The translations under genes and the position numbers were made by a program. Below, piece after piece: positions 12,718-21,900 of a DNA stretch of 39,410 nt (its first letter is position 1; every line of letters starts with the position of its first letter). Origin of the DNA: a virus; the IMG/VR virus record IMGVR_UViG_3300036785_001212, positions 1 through 39,410 of that record. The stretch is one strand, 5' to 3'. The notes beneath the pieces were generated by a model, which did no database searches, was not told where the DNA came from, and worked only from the letters and a program-made list of their open reading frames with translations.

Positions 12718-12906
12718 ATGAAAATACCCGGCAAATGGTTCCCGACCGAAGCGAAGAAACAGACCAACGGGCTCGAATACCGGCATTGGGTCATCACCAT
12801 TCACCCGGAATACGTTTGCGCGCACAAGCCCGGCCCGTTCCAGATGTTGAAAGCCGCGAATATGACCGAGCTCCACCAGATGATCGACCAGAAGGAAGGA
12901 AAGTAA
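12718..12906 (+). CDS. Hypothetical small protein
   Basis: 62 residues with AGAGGAG upstream and a strong hairpin in its leader. The sequence FPTEAKKQTNGLEYRHWVIT, then IHPEYVCAHKPGPFQMLK, then a short helix (MTELHQMIDQKEGK), looks like a compact domain of two strands and a helix. No family recognised. It is followed after three bases by the next gene, so both would share control by the inverted repeat. Confidence 0.6.
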   Translation: MKIPGKWFPTEAKKQTNGLEYRHWVITIHPEYVCAHKPGPFQMLKAANMTELHQMIDQKEGK

Positions 12907-12909
12907 AAA

Positions 12910-13206
12910 ATGAAATCGAAAATCAAACAGCTTCCGATTCCGGAACAGTTCCGGATCGAATTCAAAAGCGCGGCGTATGCCGTCTACGCCATGATCGGGC
13001 AGGACGTTCCGGAGATCGAAGACGGCCGGAAGTATTCCAAGACCGCGGTCGTGGAGCTCGTACGCGATGCCAACCGACTCCGCATGGAAGTCGTAGAACG
13101 GCGCGACCGCGGCTATAGTCCGCAATTTGCGGAATGGATCCGGACGAACGAATATAACCAGCAGTACCGCGCGGATATGAACCGCGCGGTTCGGGAAGTG
13201 CTATGA
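12910..13206 (+). CDS. Hypothetical protein
   Basis: 98 residues, GGAAGGAAAG before ATG. The middle is helical and basic (AAYAVYAMIGQDVPEIEDGR, then KTAVVELVRDANRLRMEVVE), the end acidic/aromatic (FAEWIRTNEYNQQYRADMNR). Overlaps the following start by ATGA. Not recognised; a helical adaptor or DNA-associated protein is possible. Confidence 0.6.
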   Translation: MKSKIKQLPIPEQFRIEFKSAAYAVYAMIGQDVPEIEDGRKYSKTAVVELVRDANRLRMEVVERRDRGYSPQFAEWIRTNEYNQQYRADMNRAVREVL

Positions 13207-13447
13207 AGCCGCGCTTCGCGCTCGGCGCGCTCGTATCCACACCGGGCGCGCTGGACGCGCTCGATCGCAATAACGTCTCCTGCTTCGCGTACGTAGCGCG
13301 CCACGCCAGCGGCGATTTTGGGGCGAGCTCTCCGCGAACGACCGCAAAGCCAACGAGACCGCGATCCAGACCGATCCCGAATTGTGCGCGCGCATCCTGA
13401 GCGCGTACCATCTCGCCGACGGCACCAATACTGAAAGGGAAACATCG
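13203..13447 (+). pseudogene. Frameshifted and truncated small phage/plasmid protein
   Basis: The frame starting at 13203 (ATGA overlap) gives MKPRFALGALVSTPGALDAL then DRNNVSCFAYVARHASGDFG. This matches by memory a widespread small protein family (RHxSGDWGELSAxDRxANDxAL...LLSAYHLxDGT..IWIITEADRS). The rest, GELSANDRKANETAIQ then ARILSAYHLADGT, is found in another frame from about 13320. The break lies at TTTTGGGG (13317-13324), a run prone to indels. The usual C-terminal ITEADRS...LLPE part is absent: the second frame runs straight into the next gene. A damaged gene or sequencing errors. As written, the first frame stops at 13400. Confidence 0.55.
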
Positions 13448-13663
13448 ATGATCTGCCCTCATTGTCATCAGGAGATCGAAGACGCGCTCATCCTCGCTGC
13501 CCGCAACCAAGCGATTGCCCGCCGTCCGCGACCGGGCGCGCGCGGGCTGGTACGGAATCCGGCCGGGAAACCAAAACTATTCACGTTTGAAAGCTATGAA
13601 CAGGAGCTCGCGCAGAAATCCAAGCCGAGCCGCAACCGCAAAAAGAAAACGGAGAAACTATGA
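13448..13663 (+). CDS. Small zinc-knuckle protein with basic tail
   Basis: 71 residues from ATG 13448 with GAAAGGGAAAC upstream. Begins MICPHCHQEIEDALILAARN, a CPHC knuckle followed by a helix, then an Arg/Pro-rich linker, FTFESYEQELAQK, and a very basic end (RNRKKKTEKL). Such MxCPHCxxEI-type short proteins are frequent in phages. Overlaps the next gene start by ATGA. Confidence 0.6.
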   Translation: MICPHCHQEIEDALILAARNQAIARRPRPGARGLVRNPAGKPKLFTFESYEQELAQKSKPSRNRKKKTEKL

Positions 13664-13905
13664 CATCCTATCAACTCTTTGCCCTCATCGCGGGCTTATT
13701 CTGCGCTGGTATTGTCGGCTTCGGCATCTGGAGCACGCGGCGCAACCATCAAGCGAATCCGCTCCCTGCTCCCGCAGGCTTATTAACCACCGCGGCTCCG
13801 GCTCCGCGGCTTACCTTCGGGAAGGTCGTTCTGGCCGTCATTGCCGGCAATCTCGTAACCGCGATCGCGGCTGCTCTGATCTATCTTCTGATCACCGCAA
13901 AATAA
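13660..13905 (+). CDS. Small membrane protein, holin candidate
   Basis: 81 residues with two predicted membrane helices: about 5-24 (QLFALIAGLFCAGIVGFGIW) and 56-78 (VVLAVIAGNLVTAIAAALIY), joined by a Pro/Ala-rich loop with Arg-Arg after helix 1. Size and two-helix plan are those of class II holins, and it ends the rightward run next to the late tail genes. No endolysin gene follows, so the label is tentative; other phage inner-membrane proteins share this build. Confidence 0.55.
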   Translation: MTSYQLFALIAGLFCAGIVGFGIWSTRRNHQANPLPAPAGLLTTAAPAPRLTFGKVVLAVIAGNLVTAIAAALIYLLITAK

Positions 13906-13909
13906 ACTT

Positions 13910-14191
13910 TTACGTAAACAAGTGCCCGGTTCCCGTTGCGCGTCCTGACGAGAGCCGGGCAATTTTATGCCCCGCCTTGCCATAATCTTCCGTGATCTCA
14001 TACTTGTTCCGGCCCGCAGGCGTCCAGTACCACACGCCCGGCCCGGCCGGAGCCATCGCTCCACCCTCGGGATCGGCTCCGATCAGGTCTTTCAGATACC
14101 CAAGCTGGCGCGTGGTGATACGGCGCTCGTGCGAAGCCCGGCCGGGCTGCGGCCGCGCGAAGAATGAATCGATCAATTCAAATGCCGTCAT
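13910..14191 (-). CDS. Small protein at the end of the late operon
   Basis: 93 residues. The middle (ERRITTRQLGYLKDLIGADP, then GPGVWYWTPAGRNKYEITED) looks real: an ITxRQLxYLxDLIGADP helix seen in several phage and bacterial proteins, plus an aromatic strand. The ribosome site is weak (GAG nine bases upstream). It is the last gene of the tail block, five bases after the tail-tip gene stop. The C-terminus overlaps the probable terminator. Function unknown. Confidence 0.55.
   Translation of the reverse strand: MTAFELIDSFFARPQPGRASHERRITTRQLGYLKDLIGADPEGGAMAPAGPGVWYWTPAGRNKYEITEDYGKAGHKIARLSSGRATGTGHLFT
13923..13966. terminator. Candidate terminator between convergent runs
   Basis: TGCCCGG (13923-13929) and CCGGGCA (13955-13961) form a 7-pair stem with a long loop, followed on the plus strand by ATTTT. 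It lies 18 bases after the rightward run and within the last codons of the leftward gene ending at 13910. Moderate evidence. Confidence 0.4.
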
Positions 14192-14196
14192 CGCAG

Positions 14197-17100
14197 TTAC
14201 TCGATGTAGATTTCAAAGATTTCAAGATGGGCGTACTGGCTCAGGTTGGTAGAGCTCGGACTGGGCGCGACGATGGAAGCCGTGCCCTCCACGCTGATGG
14301 TATTGAGAGCCGTTCCGGAAGCGATCGACAACGTGTAATCGGCTTTCGCGCTCGAAGCGGACAGCGATACTAGTGTGGTCGTAGTCCCGCCCACGTGCGC
14401 AATGATGTTCATCGTACAGTTGGTGCCGGAAACAACATCGGTCGCGACGAGTACGTGCAGGGTCATCGTCGCCGGAGCCGCGATCGCCGGGAAGCCGCTC
14501 CAGACGCAATCTCCGCTCGCCGTACTCGGAACATATTCGTTGATCCCTGACTGATAGGTACTCCAGAGCACGGCACCGACCTGCGCGTCGGTGGTCACAT
14601 CGTTGTCATATGCACCGCTCGGCGTCTGCGTTCCATTAGCTCCCGAATCGTGCGAAGTGCTGGGATGATAGCGCGGGGTGTAGCTCGGCGTCACGATCGA
14701 GCCAATCAGGAAGTAACCCACCTTATTGACAAAATCGGTACTGTTCCCGGTTGCCACCGGAGTAATCGCGCCACCCGCAAAGGTGGGATCGACATAATAC
14801 ACGTAATACAACTGCGACTGATTCAAGCCCCCGAGGATATGCGGTGACGGCGTACAGAAGACGCTCAAGTTTCCCCACACCGCAGTGAACGTGTTCACGG
14901 TAATCTGCGCGGTCCCATCCGAAAGAGCCTGCGCGCTCAGAGTGCCCGCGGGCGCGACCGCGTACCCGATCCCGGTGGTATTGGAAAGCGTGATGCTGAT
15001 CACCGCGCCATCGACTTCTACCCATGCAGACCATACGCCCGGGCGGCGGATGGAGCGAATCCGGAAGTTGTAAGTCTGCCCGGCAATCACGCCGGAGATG
15101 AAGCCCACGAACAGGCCCACGTCTACCTGCCCAGCTTCGATCCACGCGCTCGCTCCCGCGGCCTGATACTGCATCTGGATGTAGGTCACGGAAATATCCA
15201 GAGGCGAATTCCACTGGAGCTCGGCGCGCGGGATCACGACCCCATCGGCTCCGATCACGGCCGTAGCCGCGGAGCTCGTCACCGTGAAGACGGTGGGAGG
15301 AGCGGGCACGGTCGGAATCTGATTAGCAAATGCCGGTACATCGTAGACGGTGAGCTCCTCCGCGATCGCCCACTCATAGACGGTCGGGTCGGTCTCGATC
15401 ACCGATAGCTGCACGGTAAGAGCCAGAGCGGAATCTTCCTCGCTGCCACCCTGACGATTCTGCAAAGGCGCGCACGTAAAATTAGCGGAGATTACTTCGA
15501 GGAGATGATCCGTCCAGCCGAAGATATTCCACGTGAACGCGATCACGTCGCAGGGCTGGATCTTCCACGCATCCGCGCTCATCAGGAAGGTACCCGAGCC
15601 CTGAAACCGGTTCCGCATCAGCGTAATCTTGGCGATACGCTGCGCCTGAACAATCGAGATCACGCCGCGCAGAGAGAGCTCTTTGGGCAGCGGAATACCG
15701 CCGTCCTGCTCCAGATACTCATCGGCCGCATAGCCGTGGAGCGAATCGGCGGCATACTCGGGAAAGTTGGTCGGTTGCCACGCCAGCGGCCAGACGTTAT
15801 CCCGGGTGCCGTAATACCAGCCGTTTTTGTCGTACAGGTTCCCGGCCGTGGCATAAGGAAAGTTGGGCGCGGTGTACGTCCCGCTGACCTTGTTAAACAA
15901 TTCTTTGAAGCTGCGATAGGGAGCCCACGAGGGCGTATCGATCAGATCGCCCACGCCGGAGTAAAAGCTCGGACCCTGCCAGTAAGCGGGCCAGATCCAC
16001 CATTCCCCGCCCACGCGCCCCAGACGGCCCGCCGCCGAAGGCATCATCATCTGCAGCGCGTCACCGGGCCCCATCGAAGTGTCGTAATGAAGGTGCTGCC
16101 CATAACGCTGCTCCGCTCCCTGCGAAGTGGTCACGAGCTCGTCGCAGACGTTGGCCGCGGCGATCAACTGGGCGTTGTTTACCGAAGGATCGTTCAGCCC
16201 GAAGAGCGAATCATTGATTACGTCCGCAACCTGAAGCGCCCAGTTCGCGGTGAAGCCGGATAGACCGGTGCGCGGATCGAGGATGGTATTTTTCCCGTTG
16301 ACGGTGATGCGGATTTCCGGCAGCGAAGGAAAGAGTTGGGTGTCATATCCGATATTCAGGTAGAGATACGCCACCCCGCCCGCGTTGGCCGTCGTCGGCC
16401 AGTTGGGATCGTTGGCCGTGAGTGACGTCATGCTGTCGCCGGGAAGCTGATCCCCGAAGCGAACCTCCGCGAATACCTTGCCGCTGAAGTTGTAATGCTC
16501 GCCGCTGGGCGCGATCCCATAACCGCTTCCGTATCCGACGTGGGACGGGTCTTGATCGTCGGCTGCGGCTACGCCTCCGAAGACGTACGCGCCCTGCACC
16601 TCGGCGAAGGGTGGGGAAGTATAGCCGGAGCCGCCCGCGGTCACATGGACGGTGAAAACCGGGATGGAACCGGTACCGGAGTTAGTCGCATAAGCGGCCG
16701 CGCCCGATCCCCCGCCGCCCGCGATCCGGACCCGGTACCGCGCTGCCTTGATAGGGCTGTATCCGGAAGGCGTCCCGGCAACCGTAATCCCGGTCACGGA
16801 GCCACCTGCGATCGCTACCGTACAAGTCAGAACCGGCGCGAGCGGCCCGGCCGCGCCCCCCACCGAAGACTTCCAGACCGAACCGCAGCCCACGTTGGCG
16901 GCATTCCCGTCCTGACGCCAGAAGACCTGCCGGGCATCGAGATACAAATTGATGAAAGCATCGATCTCGTGGGTGGCGATCGCAATAACGAAGTTATAGA
17001 CGTAGTTGCCGCCGCTGCCGCCCGCGCCGGTCGTGGACTGATAGAGAATCGCGCCCCCGACCCGCTGCTGTCCATAAATGATCTGGCGCAGCCCGGCCGC

Positions 17101-17322
17101 AACCCGGGTGGTAATGTTCTGGCCGCGATTCGAAGTCAGAGCTTGAGCCAGAGCTCCGGCTTCCATCGAGAGCCCGCCGCCGAACAGTCCCATGATGACA
17201 CCGTTCAGGAGGCTGACGCCCAACGGGCTGAAGGCAAGGATCAACTCCGGCTGGAGAAAGAGAATAGTGCCGATCGCGAGAGCGCCCGCGATCATCGACG
17301 CGCCCGCAATGGCCTTAGACAT
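14197..17322 (-). CDS. Central tail tip / host-specificity protein (lambda J-like)
   Basis: 1041 residues. Start overlaps the upstream gene by eight bases (ATGTCTAA). Residues 1-65 are hydrophobic and Gly-rich (SKAIAGASMIAGALAIGTIL), as in tail-tip proteins with membrane-active N-termini. The middle (about 430-640) holds the J-like core: FNKVSGTYTAPNFPYATAG, WYYGTRDNVWPLAW, EDGGIPLPKELSLRGV (with Q), QAQRIAKITLMRNRFQGSGT. A fibronectin-III-like domain follows (about 675-785; QMQYQAAGASAWIEAGQVDV, TYNFRIRSIRRPGVWSAW) and a C-terminal beta-rich domain (THDSGANGTQTPSG-like) ends at the stop. It would form the tail tip hub and contact the host receptor. It is last of the tail genes, the classic position. 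Confidence 0.85.
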   Translation of the reverse strand: MSKAIAGASMIAGALAIGTILFLQPELILAFSPLGVSLLNGVIMGLFGGGLSMEAGALAQALTSNRGQNITTRVAAGLRQIIYGQQRVGGAILYQSTTGAGGSGGNYVYNFVIAIATHEIDAFINLYLDARQVFWRQDGNAANVGCGSVWKSSVGGAAGPLAPVLTCTVAIAGGSVTGITVAGTPSGYSPIKAARYRVRIAGGGGSGAAAYATNSGTGSIPVFTVHVTAGGSGYTSPPFAEVQGAYVFGGVAAADDQDPSHVGYGSGYGIAPSGEHYNFSGKVFAEVRFGDQLPGDSMTSLTANDPNWPTTANAGGVAYLYLNIGYDTQLFPSLPEIRITVNGKNTILDPRTGLSGFTANWALQVADVINDSLFGLNDPSVNNAQLIAAANVCDELVTTSQGAEQRYGQHLHYDTSMGPGDALQMMMPSAAGRLGRVGGEWWIWPAYWQGPSFYSGVGDLIDTPSWAPYRSFKELFNKVSGTYTAPNFPYATAGNLYDKNGWYYGTRDNVWPLAWQPTNFPEYAADSLHGYAADEYLEQDGGIPLPKELSLRGVISIVQAQRIAKITLMRNRFQGSGTFLMSADAWKIQPCDVIAFTWNIFGWTDHLLEVISANFTCAPLQNRQGGSEEDSALALTVQLSVIETDPTVYEWAIAEELTVYDVPAFANQIPTVPAPPTVFTVTSSAATAVIGADGVVIPRAELQWNSPLDISVTYIQMQYQAAGASAWIEAGQVDVGLFVGFISGVIAGQTYNFRIRSIRRPGVWSAWVEVDGAVISITLSNTTGIGYAVAPAGTLSAQALSDGTAQITVNTFTAVWGNLSVFCTPSPHILGGLNQSQLYYVYYVDPTFAGGAITPVATGNSTDFVNKVGYFLIGSIVTPSYTPRYHPSTSHDSGANGTQTPSGAYDNDVTTDAQVGAVLWSTYQSGINEYVPSTASGDCVWSGFPAIAAPATMTLHVLVATDVVSGTNCTMNIIAHVGGTTTTLVSLSASSAKADYTLSIASGTALNTISVEGTASIVAPSPSSTNLSQYAHLEIFEIYIE

Positions 17323-17752
17323 GCCAAGCCCTTACGATGGAAGTAAACGAGAGCCGCTTTAAACCCTCTTCCCCCACCGCAACCACATCGCGGCCATTCA
17401 GATGTACCAACCCGCTGATTAACCTGCCCTGATCGGGCAGAATAACTAGATCACCGCGCGAAGCTCCCCACGGATACACCCATTCGGGAAGATCGAACTG
17501 AGCCGCACAGTAAGCCGCGGCATCTTCGACCGTCTCGCCTCCGGTGACCGCGCGAATCAGAGCGAAGGCTTCCGCCTCGGTCGAATAGCGGCCGCGAAAA
17601 TCAGCCGCGATATCGACGCCGGTCATGGCTTCGATCCCGTCCGCGGCCATTAAGGCGCAATCGTTCGATCCCCACGCGAACGGCTCCCGCGCACGGGCCA
17701 TGAGAAAATCATTGAAGGCGCGCGTCGCCCAGTGCTCTTTCCTGACTAACAT
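17315..17752 (-). CDS. NlpC/P60-like tail assembly protein (DUF6950 type)
   Basis: 145 residues. EPFAWGSNDCALMAADGIEA carries the catalytic Cys of the NlpC/P60-like fold (Asn-Asp-Cys), and a second block SGLVHLNGRDVVAVGEEGL holds the expected His of the triad. The FRGRYSTEAEAFALI segment is typical of DUF6950-type tail proteins (known of the family, by memory). In lambda-like phages the equivalent K protein lies just before I and J and processes the tip or cleaves peptidoglycan on entry; here it is directly upstream of the J-like gene. It is not a lysis enzyme by position. Confidence 0.75.
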   Translation of the reverse strand: MLVRKEHWATRAFNDFLMARAREPFAWGSNDCALMAADGIEAMTGVDIAADFRGRYSTEAEAFALIRAVTGGETVEDAAAYCAAQFDLPEWVYPWGASRGDLVILPDQGRLISGLVHLNGRDVVAVGEEGLKRLSFTSIVRAWHV

Positions 17753-17753
17753 T

Positions 17754-18308
17754 TCAACCCCACTTCAAAGCCAGATCGTTCCCGAGCTCCACAAAGTTGA
17801 AAGCGGTATCGGCGGGATAATACCGGCGCTGATCCGCGGCCGTGTAGCGGCGCATATTGGCGCGCTGCAAATTGATGAGCTTGTTTTCGAGCTTGAGCGA
17901 GATCGACATGGTATCCGTCCCGATCGCGATCACCGGCTGATCGACGGTACCGACGAAAAGCGGATAGGGCGTACCGATGATATTAAGAGCAGCATCGAAG
18001 AGCGCAAAGTAAATCGCGGCGGGAGCTCCCAGTTGAATATCGGAGAGACACTCGGCGAGCAAAACCGGATCGATCCCGCTCAGGGTCACGGTGGTTCCGC
18101 TGGCCCTCACTTCGGTACCTTCGTCAATCGCGCCGATCGTACCAAGCGAGCCCACGCCCTCATAGGTATTGCCCGCGTAGACAAGATTACCGAGACCGGT
18201 CCAGACGTAGCGCGTCCCGGTATGGAACGTGAGCATGGCGAGGAAGCCGGGCCGGATCAGGTTGGAGGTCAACGACGAGAGCATCGTTGCCTCGATATTG
18301 CGCGGCAC
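17754..18308 (-). CDS. Minor tail protein (L-like / DUF2163 type)
   Basis: 184 residues, between the distal tail-like protein and the NlpC-like protein, the slot of lambda L. The body is beta-rich (FLAMLTFHTGTRYVWTGLGN, then NLVYAGNTYEGVG) with a TVTLSGIDPVLLAECLSD helix and a C-terminal RYTAADQRRYYPADTAFNFV characteristic of tail-tip base proteins of this type. The Cys motif binding iron-sulphur in lambda L is not seen. Assigned mainly by order and by that C-terminal segment. Confidence 0.7.
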   Translation of the reverse strand: MPRNIEATMLSSLTSNLIRPGFLAMLTFHTGTRYVWTGLGNLVYAGNTYEGVGSLGTIGAIDEGTEVRASGTTVTLSGIDPVLLAECLSDIQLGAPAAIYFALFDAALNIIGTPYPLFVGTVDQPVIAIGTDTMSISLKLENKLINLQRANMRRYTAADQRRYYPADTAFNFVELGNDLALKWG

Positions 18309-18309
18309 G

Positions 18310-18957
18310 CTAGACCACCTCGTTACAACTGAAACCGAGCTCGGTCAGGCTCGCGGGCGAAGCGTGCCACTGGCGCTTGTTCGAAGAGAGCCGGAAAACA
18401 CCGACCGGATTAACCAGCCCCACCGCGGTCCCGTCCGCGGGCGTCTCGCGCAGGGACGGCCAGATGGCCAGCGTAGCGTTGCCGCTGGCATCGGCATTGA
18501 CCTGCGCGGTGATCTGATAGAGCCGGAGCCCGATCTGGACGTAATCGCCCGGCAATAGCTGGCCGTACTTGTTCGGCGTCCAGCCGCGCGTCGAAAGCGC
18601 GATCGCGCCCACCGCATTGAGCACACTCCCGGCCGCGACGACCGGTGTACCTTCAGCGATACCGGTCGGGCGCTTCCCCAGTGGATCCCCGATCTGAAAA
18701 ACATTCGTGAGCCCTTGGAGCGCGGCTAAAAACGCAATCCACGCCACCGCGGTCGCGCGCTGCATCTTAGGCAAAGAGATATCCATGCTCCAGCGATCGG
18801 CCGCGGGCCAGACCATCGTCTGAGCCTGAGCAGGAACGAATGGCGATTCAACCACCGCGACCGTATCCGTCATCGCAATCGAGATCGCCGAAGGCGCAGG
18901 AGTAACAGGCAACGTAATCAGCGTGTACGTGTTACCGCTCAGGGTGATCGTTGCCAT
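18310..18957 (-). CDS. Minor tail protein, probable distal tail component
   Basis: 215 residues from ATG 18957 with GGGGAAG upstream (a GTG six codons earlier is weaker). Beta-rich N-terminus (TITLSGNTYTLITLPVTPAP) and PFVPAQAQTMVWPAADRWSM, a segment usual in siphovirus minor tail proteins that join the tube to the tip. Residues near 90-150 (FQIGDPLGKRPTG, TPNKYGQLLPGDYVQIGLRL) form a small barrel-like domain. It sits after the tape measure and the fibre-like insert, before the L-like gene. Exact function by analogy only. Confidence 0.65.
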   Translation of the reverse strand: MATITLSGNTYTLITLPVTPAPSAISIAMTDTVAVVESPFVPAQAQTMVWPAADRWSMDISLPKMQRATAVAWIAFLAALQGLTNVFQIGDPLGKRPTGIAEGTPVVAAGSVLNAVGAIALSTRGWTPNKYGQLLPGDYVQIGLRLYQITAQVNADASGNATLAIWPSLRETPADGTAVGLVNPVGVFRLSSNKRQWHASPASLTELGFSCNEVV

Positions 18958-18958
18958 A

Positions 18959-21900
18959 TTAGTTTCTTCCCCCACCCGGGCGACGGCGCGGCGGAGCCGG
19001 TAGCTGCTGGTTAGGCGGATGATGACGCGGCGGAGCCGGTAGCTGCTGGTTAGGCGGATGATGACGCGGAGGACCGCGGCGCGTCGGTGAGGTTGCGTTC
19101 ACTAGGCATTGATAGGTTCCGGCAATCGTCCCGCTCGTATGTACATTGACCGTAAAGCCACTGGTCGTCAGCGATGTATACCAGATCGCACCTACAGCGG
19201 TCGGGTCTGCCGTCGGAGTTACCGCGCAACTGGTCGGAGTCACGTTGAAAGCAGGCGAAAACGTAACCGGTACCGAAGTTGCAGAAGAGATTGACCACGA
19301 GCCCGCGCGGACCGCAACAATCTGCGCGGTCAGCGCCAGCGTGCCGGTTGCCGCTGGAAGCGTAGTCGTAGTATTTACAGCCTGACTCGCCGAAGGCTGG
19401 ACAGTATTGACAAAAGCCGTTCCCGGCACGGTCATCTTTACGAAAGCCGCTCCGACTGGCCCCGTATAAGATGAATCGGTTAGGCCCGGACACGTGCCCG
19501 TCGGCATGGTTCCAATGTCTTCATACGAGGTTTGATTTAGTCCCACATTGATAAGTTGAGTTTCTCCATTGCTCGATGTGCCCTCGCAAACATAGGTGGC
19601 GACGGTCGCGCCCGGCACGCGTTTCCATTGGATGTGATTGCGATTCGTCGAGCCGCTCCCCGTGGTCAATTGGAATTCGGGAGAGCGCAGGCTAAAACCT
19701 GCGCCGTTACGAGATACAAGATAGTAGTAATAAGTCGTGCTCGCGACGAGCGTGCCATCGGTCCCGAAAGTTGCCGAACCGTTGTTCACCGGCGGCGCCA
19801 CGTTCGAAAAGGTCAGATTATCGGCCATCGTGAAACCGTCGAGTTTTGCGGTATAGAAGTGAAACGCGGTTGAAATAATCCCGACTTCATCGGCATAAGG
19901 TCGATACTGGAAACTCGAATTTACACCGTTTCCCGCCATGATAATCGGGCTATAGGTAAAATTCTGATCTGTGCAACCTGAAACCGGACAACCTATGTAA
20001 GTGACGGCTGACCCCGATGGATCCGGCGCATACTGCGATGATTGGAAGTAATTCCACAATCCGACAATGTAACGCCCGCCCGGCGTCGTCAAAGAGCCGC
20101 CGTGCGCCTGATACATCGACGCCGCATTACCGTTACTCAGATAGTCAAAGAAACCGGACCCGCCGCCCTGAACATTACCGCCGTTGACTCCCGCGCCGTA
20201 GTAGGTTTGCAAATGGCCGCTTATGTAAGCCGCGTTCGGATTATCATAAACGGAATTAGTTTTGAGCGAACTAAACGCGGCGGCATAGTGGTGCGATTCT
20301 TCAACAGGATCATTATCGGCCCAGGCCGCATTGTTTTCCTCGCACGCAAACGTCCCATCAACCGTCGGCGGGCTCGTCGCACTGTTCGTCACATCCCAAA
20401 CCATACACCCCGGCCATAGATTGAAATTCGTATTTCCGTTAGGGGTCGTCCCGTAAGCAACCGTGCCGGTCACACCCGCCGCCGTCTGCCCGATCGAACT
20501 CGCCTGCATGCATGACATGGTGCTGGCAAGAGAATTCCACGTCACGCCCGTACATGCTCCCACAAATGTTCCGCCTACATCGGACGAACTAGCAATGTAA
20601 ATACTCGCGCCGACATACCTCTGCCATTGCGCAATTGCACCCACCGAAAACGTCACGCGCCCGCCGTAGTTAACCATATTGCTCACCGACGTAGTTCCCG
20701 GAAGCATTGCCCCGCTCGACTGTCCGAGCCCGCCGCCTTTTGAAAACACTCGATACACAAGCGTATGCGCATCGGTCGCGCCAAGTATCTCATAGGGATA
20801 ACGAAGTAACTGACTTGCCGGACCCGTAGTTACACTCATCGACTGGTTTGCCGTGTAATCGATATAGGTTCCGCACGGCCCGCCCGTCATCACCCAACTA
20901 GACGCCTCATGCGCAAAGCGCAGTTTCGCTTGCAACGTATACGGCCCCGTGCCGCTCACGCTCGTAAGTTTCGCTTGCTCGTGATACTGGCCGCCAAAGC
21001 ACGCCAAGTCGCCAACCGCAGGCCCAGTGCCGCCGAGCCTATTCACAACAAAGGTCATCAAAGTTGAACCCGTTCCGAGCGGCACGGGCGTCGGCGTTAC
21101 CACGTTGGCATTTAAGGTTCCCCATAACGTTGACGGCGTAACCGTCGCGGTCACGGTATAAGTTCCCGGCGTGAATGTTCCAACGGGCGCGGTCTGCGCC
21201 GTCATATAACCCGACGCGGCTCCCGCCTTCATGTCAAGCAGGATGCGCCCGTCACCCTGATTACCGCAATCGGTCGCGCAAGTCGTGTGAATCACGGTCG
21301 CGCCCGCGCCGCCGCCGCCTATGCTCACCGTTCCCGTATAGGTTCCACTCCACTCGCCATTTCCAATAAACAAACTTCCGTTTCCCTCGCCTGATCCATC
21401 AACCGCGCCCCCCATGCTGTAGTGATAAATGTAATTGGCAAAATCTCCCGCGCCGCCCTTGACGTTATAAAACGAAATCGGATTGTGAATCCCGTTTGTG
21501 CTAATTTGTCCGTTCATGTAGAAACTTGACGACGACGACCAACCCGTCGGCCCAACCGGATCATTGCCCAGATTTAAACCAGGACTGCGAAAATTAGAAT
21601 ACATATGCAAACAATGGTCGCCGCGCGTTTCCTGGCCCGTTCCCCCAAACTGATTCTGAAAGAGCGTATTGTTGCAACCGATCAAAAAGTTTACAAAGTA
21701 GTTTGGATTTATCCCCGGAGCCGGACCCGGATCATGCGAAATGTACGTCATCGCGCCGCTGCGAAAATCGAGCGTACCGGCCTGCGATGCCCCCATCGAA
21801 GCATTCACGCCCGTCGCCGTGTATGGCGTATAGTGGTCACCGTATGCGTAAGAGCTATCGACAAAAGCAAAGCAAGGTTTACTCGCTCCGTTGCAATTGG

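Noticed and set aside
15505-16263. 252-codon plus-strand open frame opposite the tail-tip gene
   Set aside because: Lies fully antisense to the J-like gene, has Arg/Pro-rich shadow composition and no ribosome site.
16495-17346. 283-codon plus-strand open frame
   Set aside because: Antisense to the same gene and its neighbour; reads as Arg/Asp/Gly-rich filler typical of the complementary strand of GC-rich genes.
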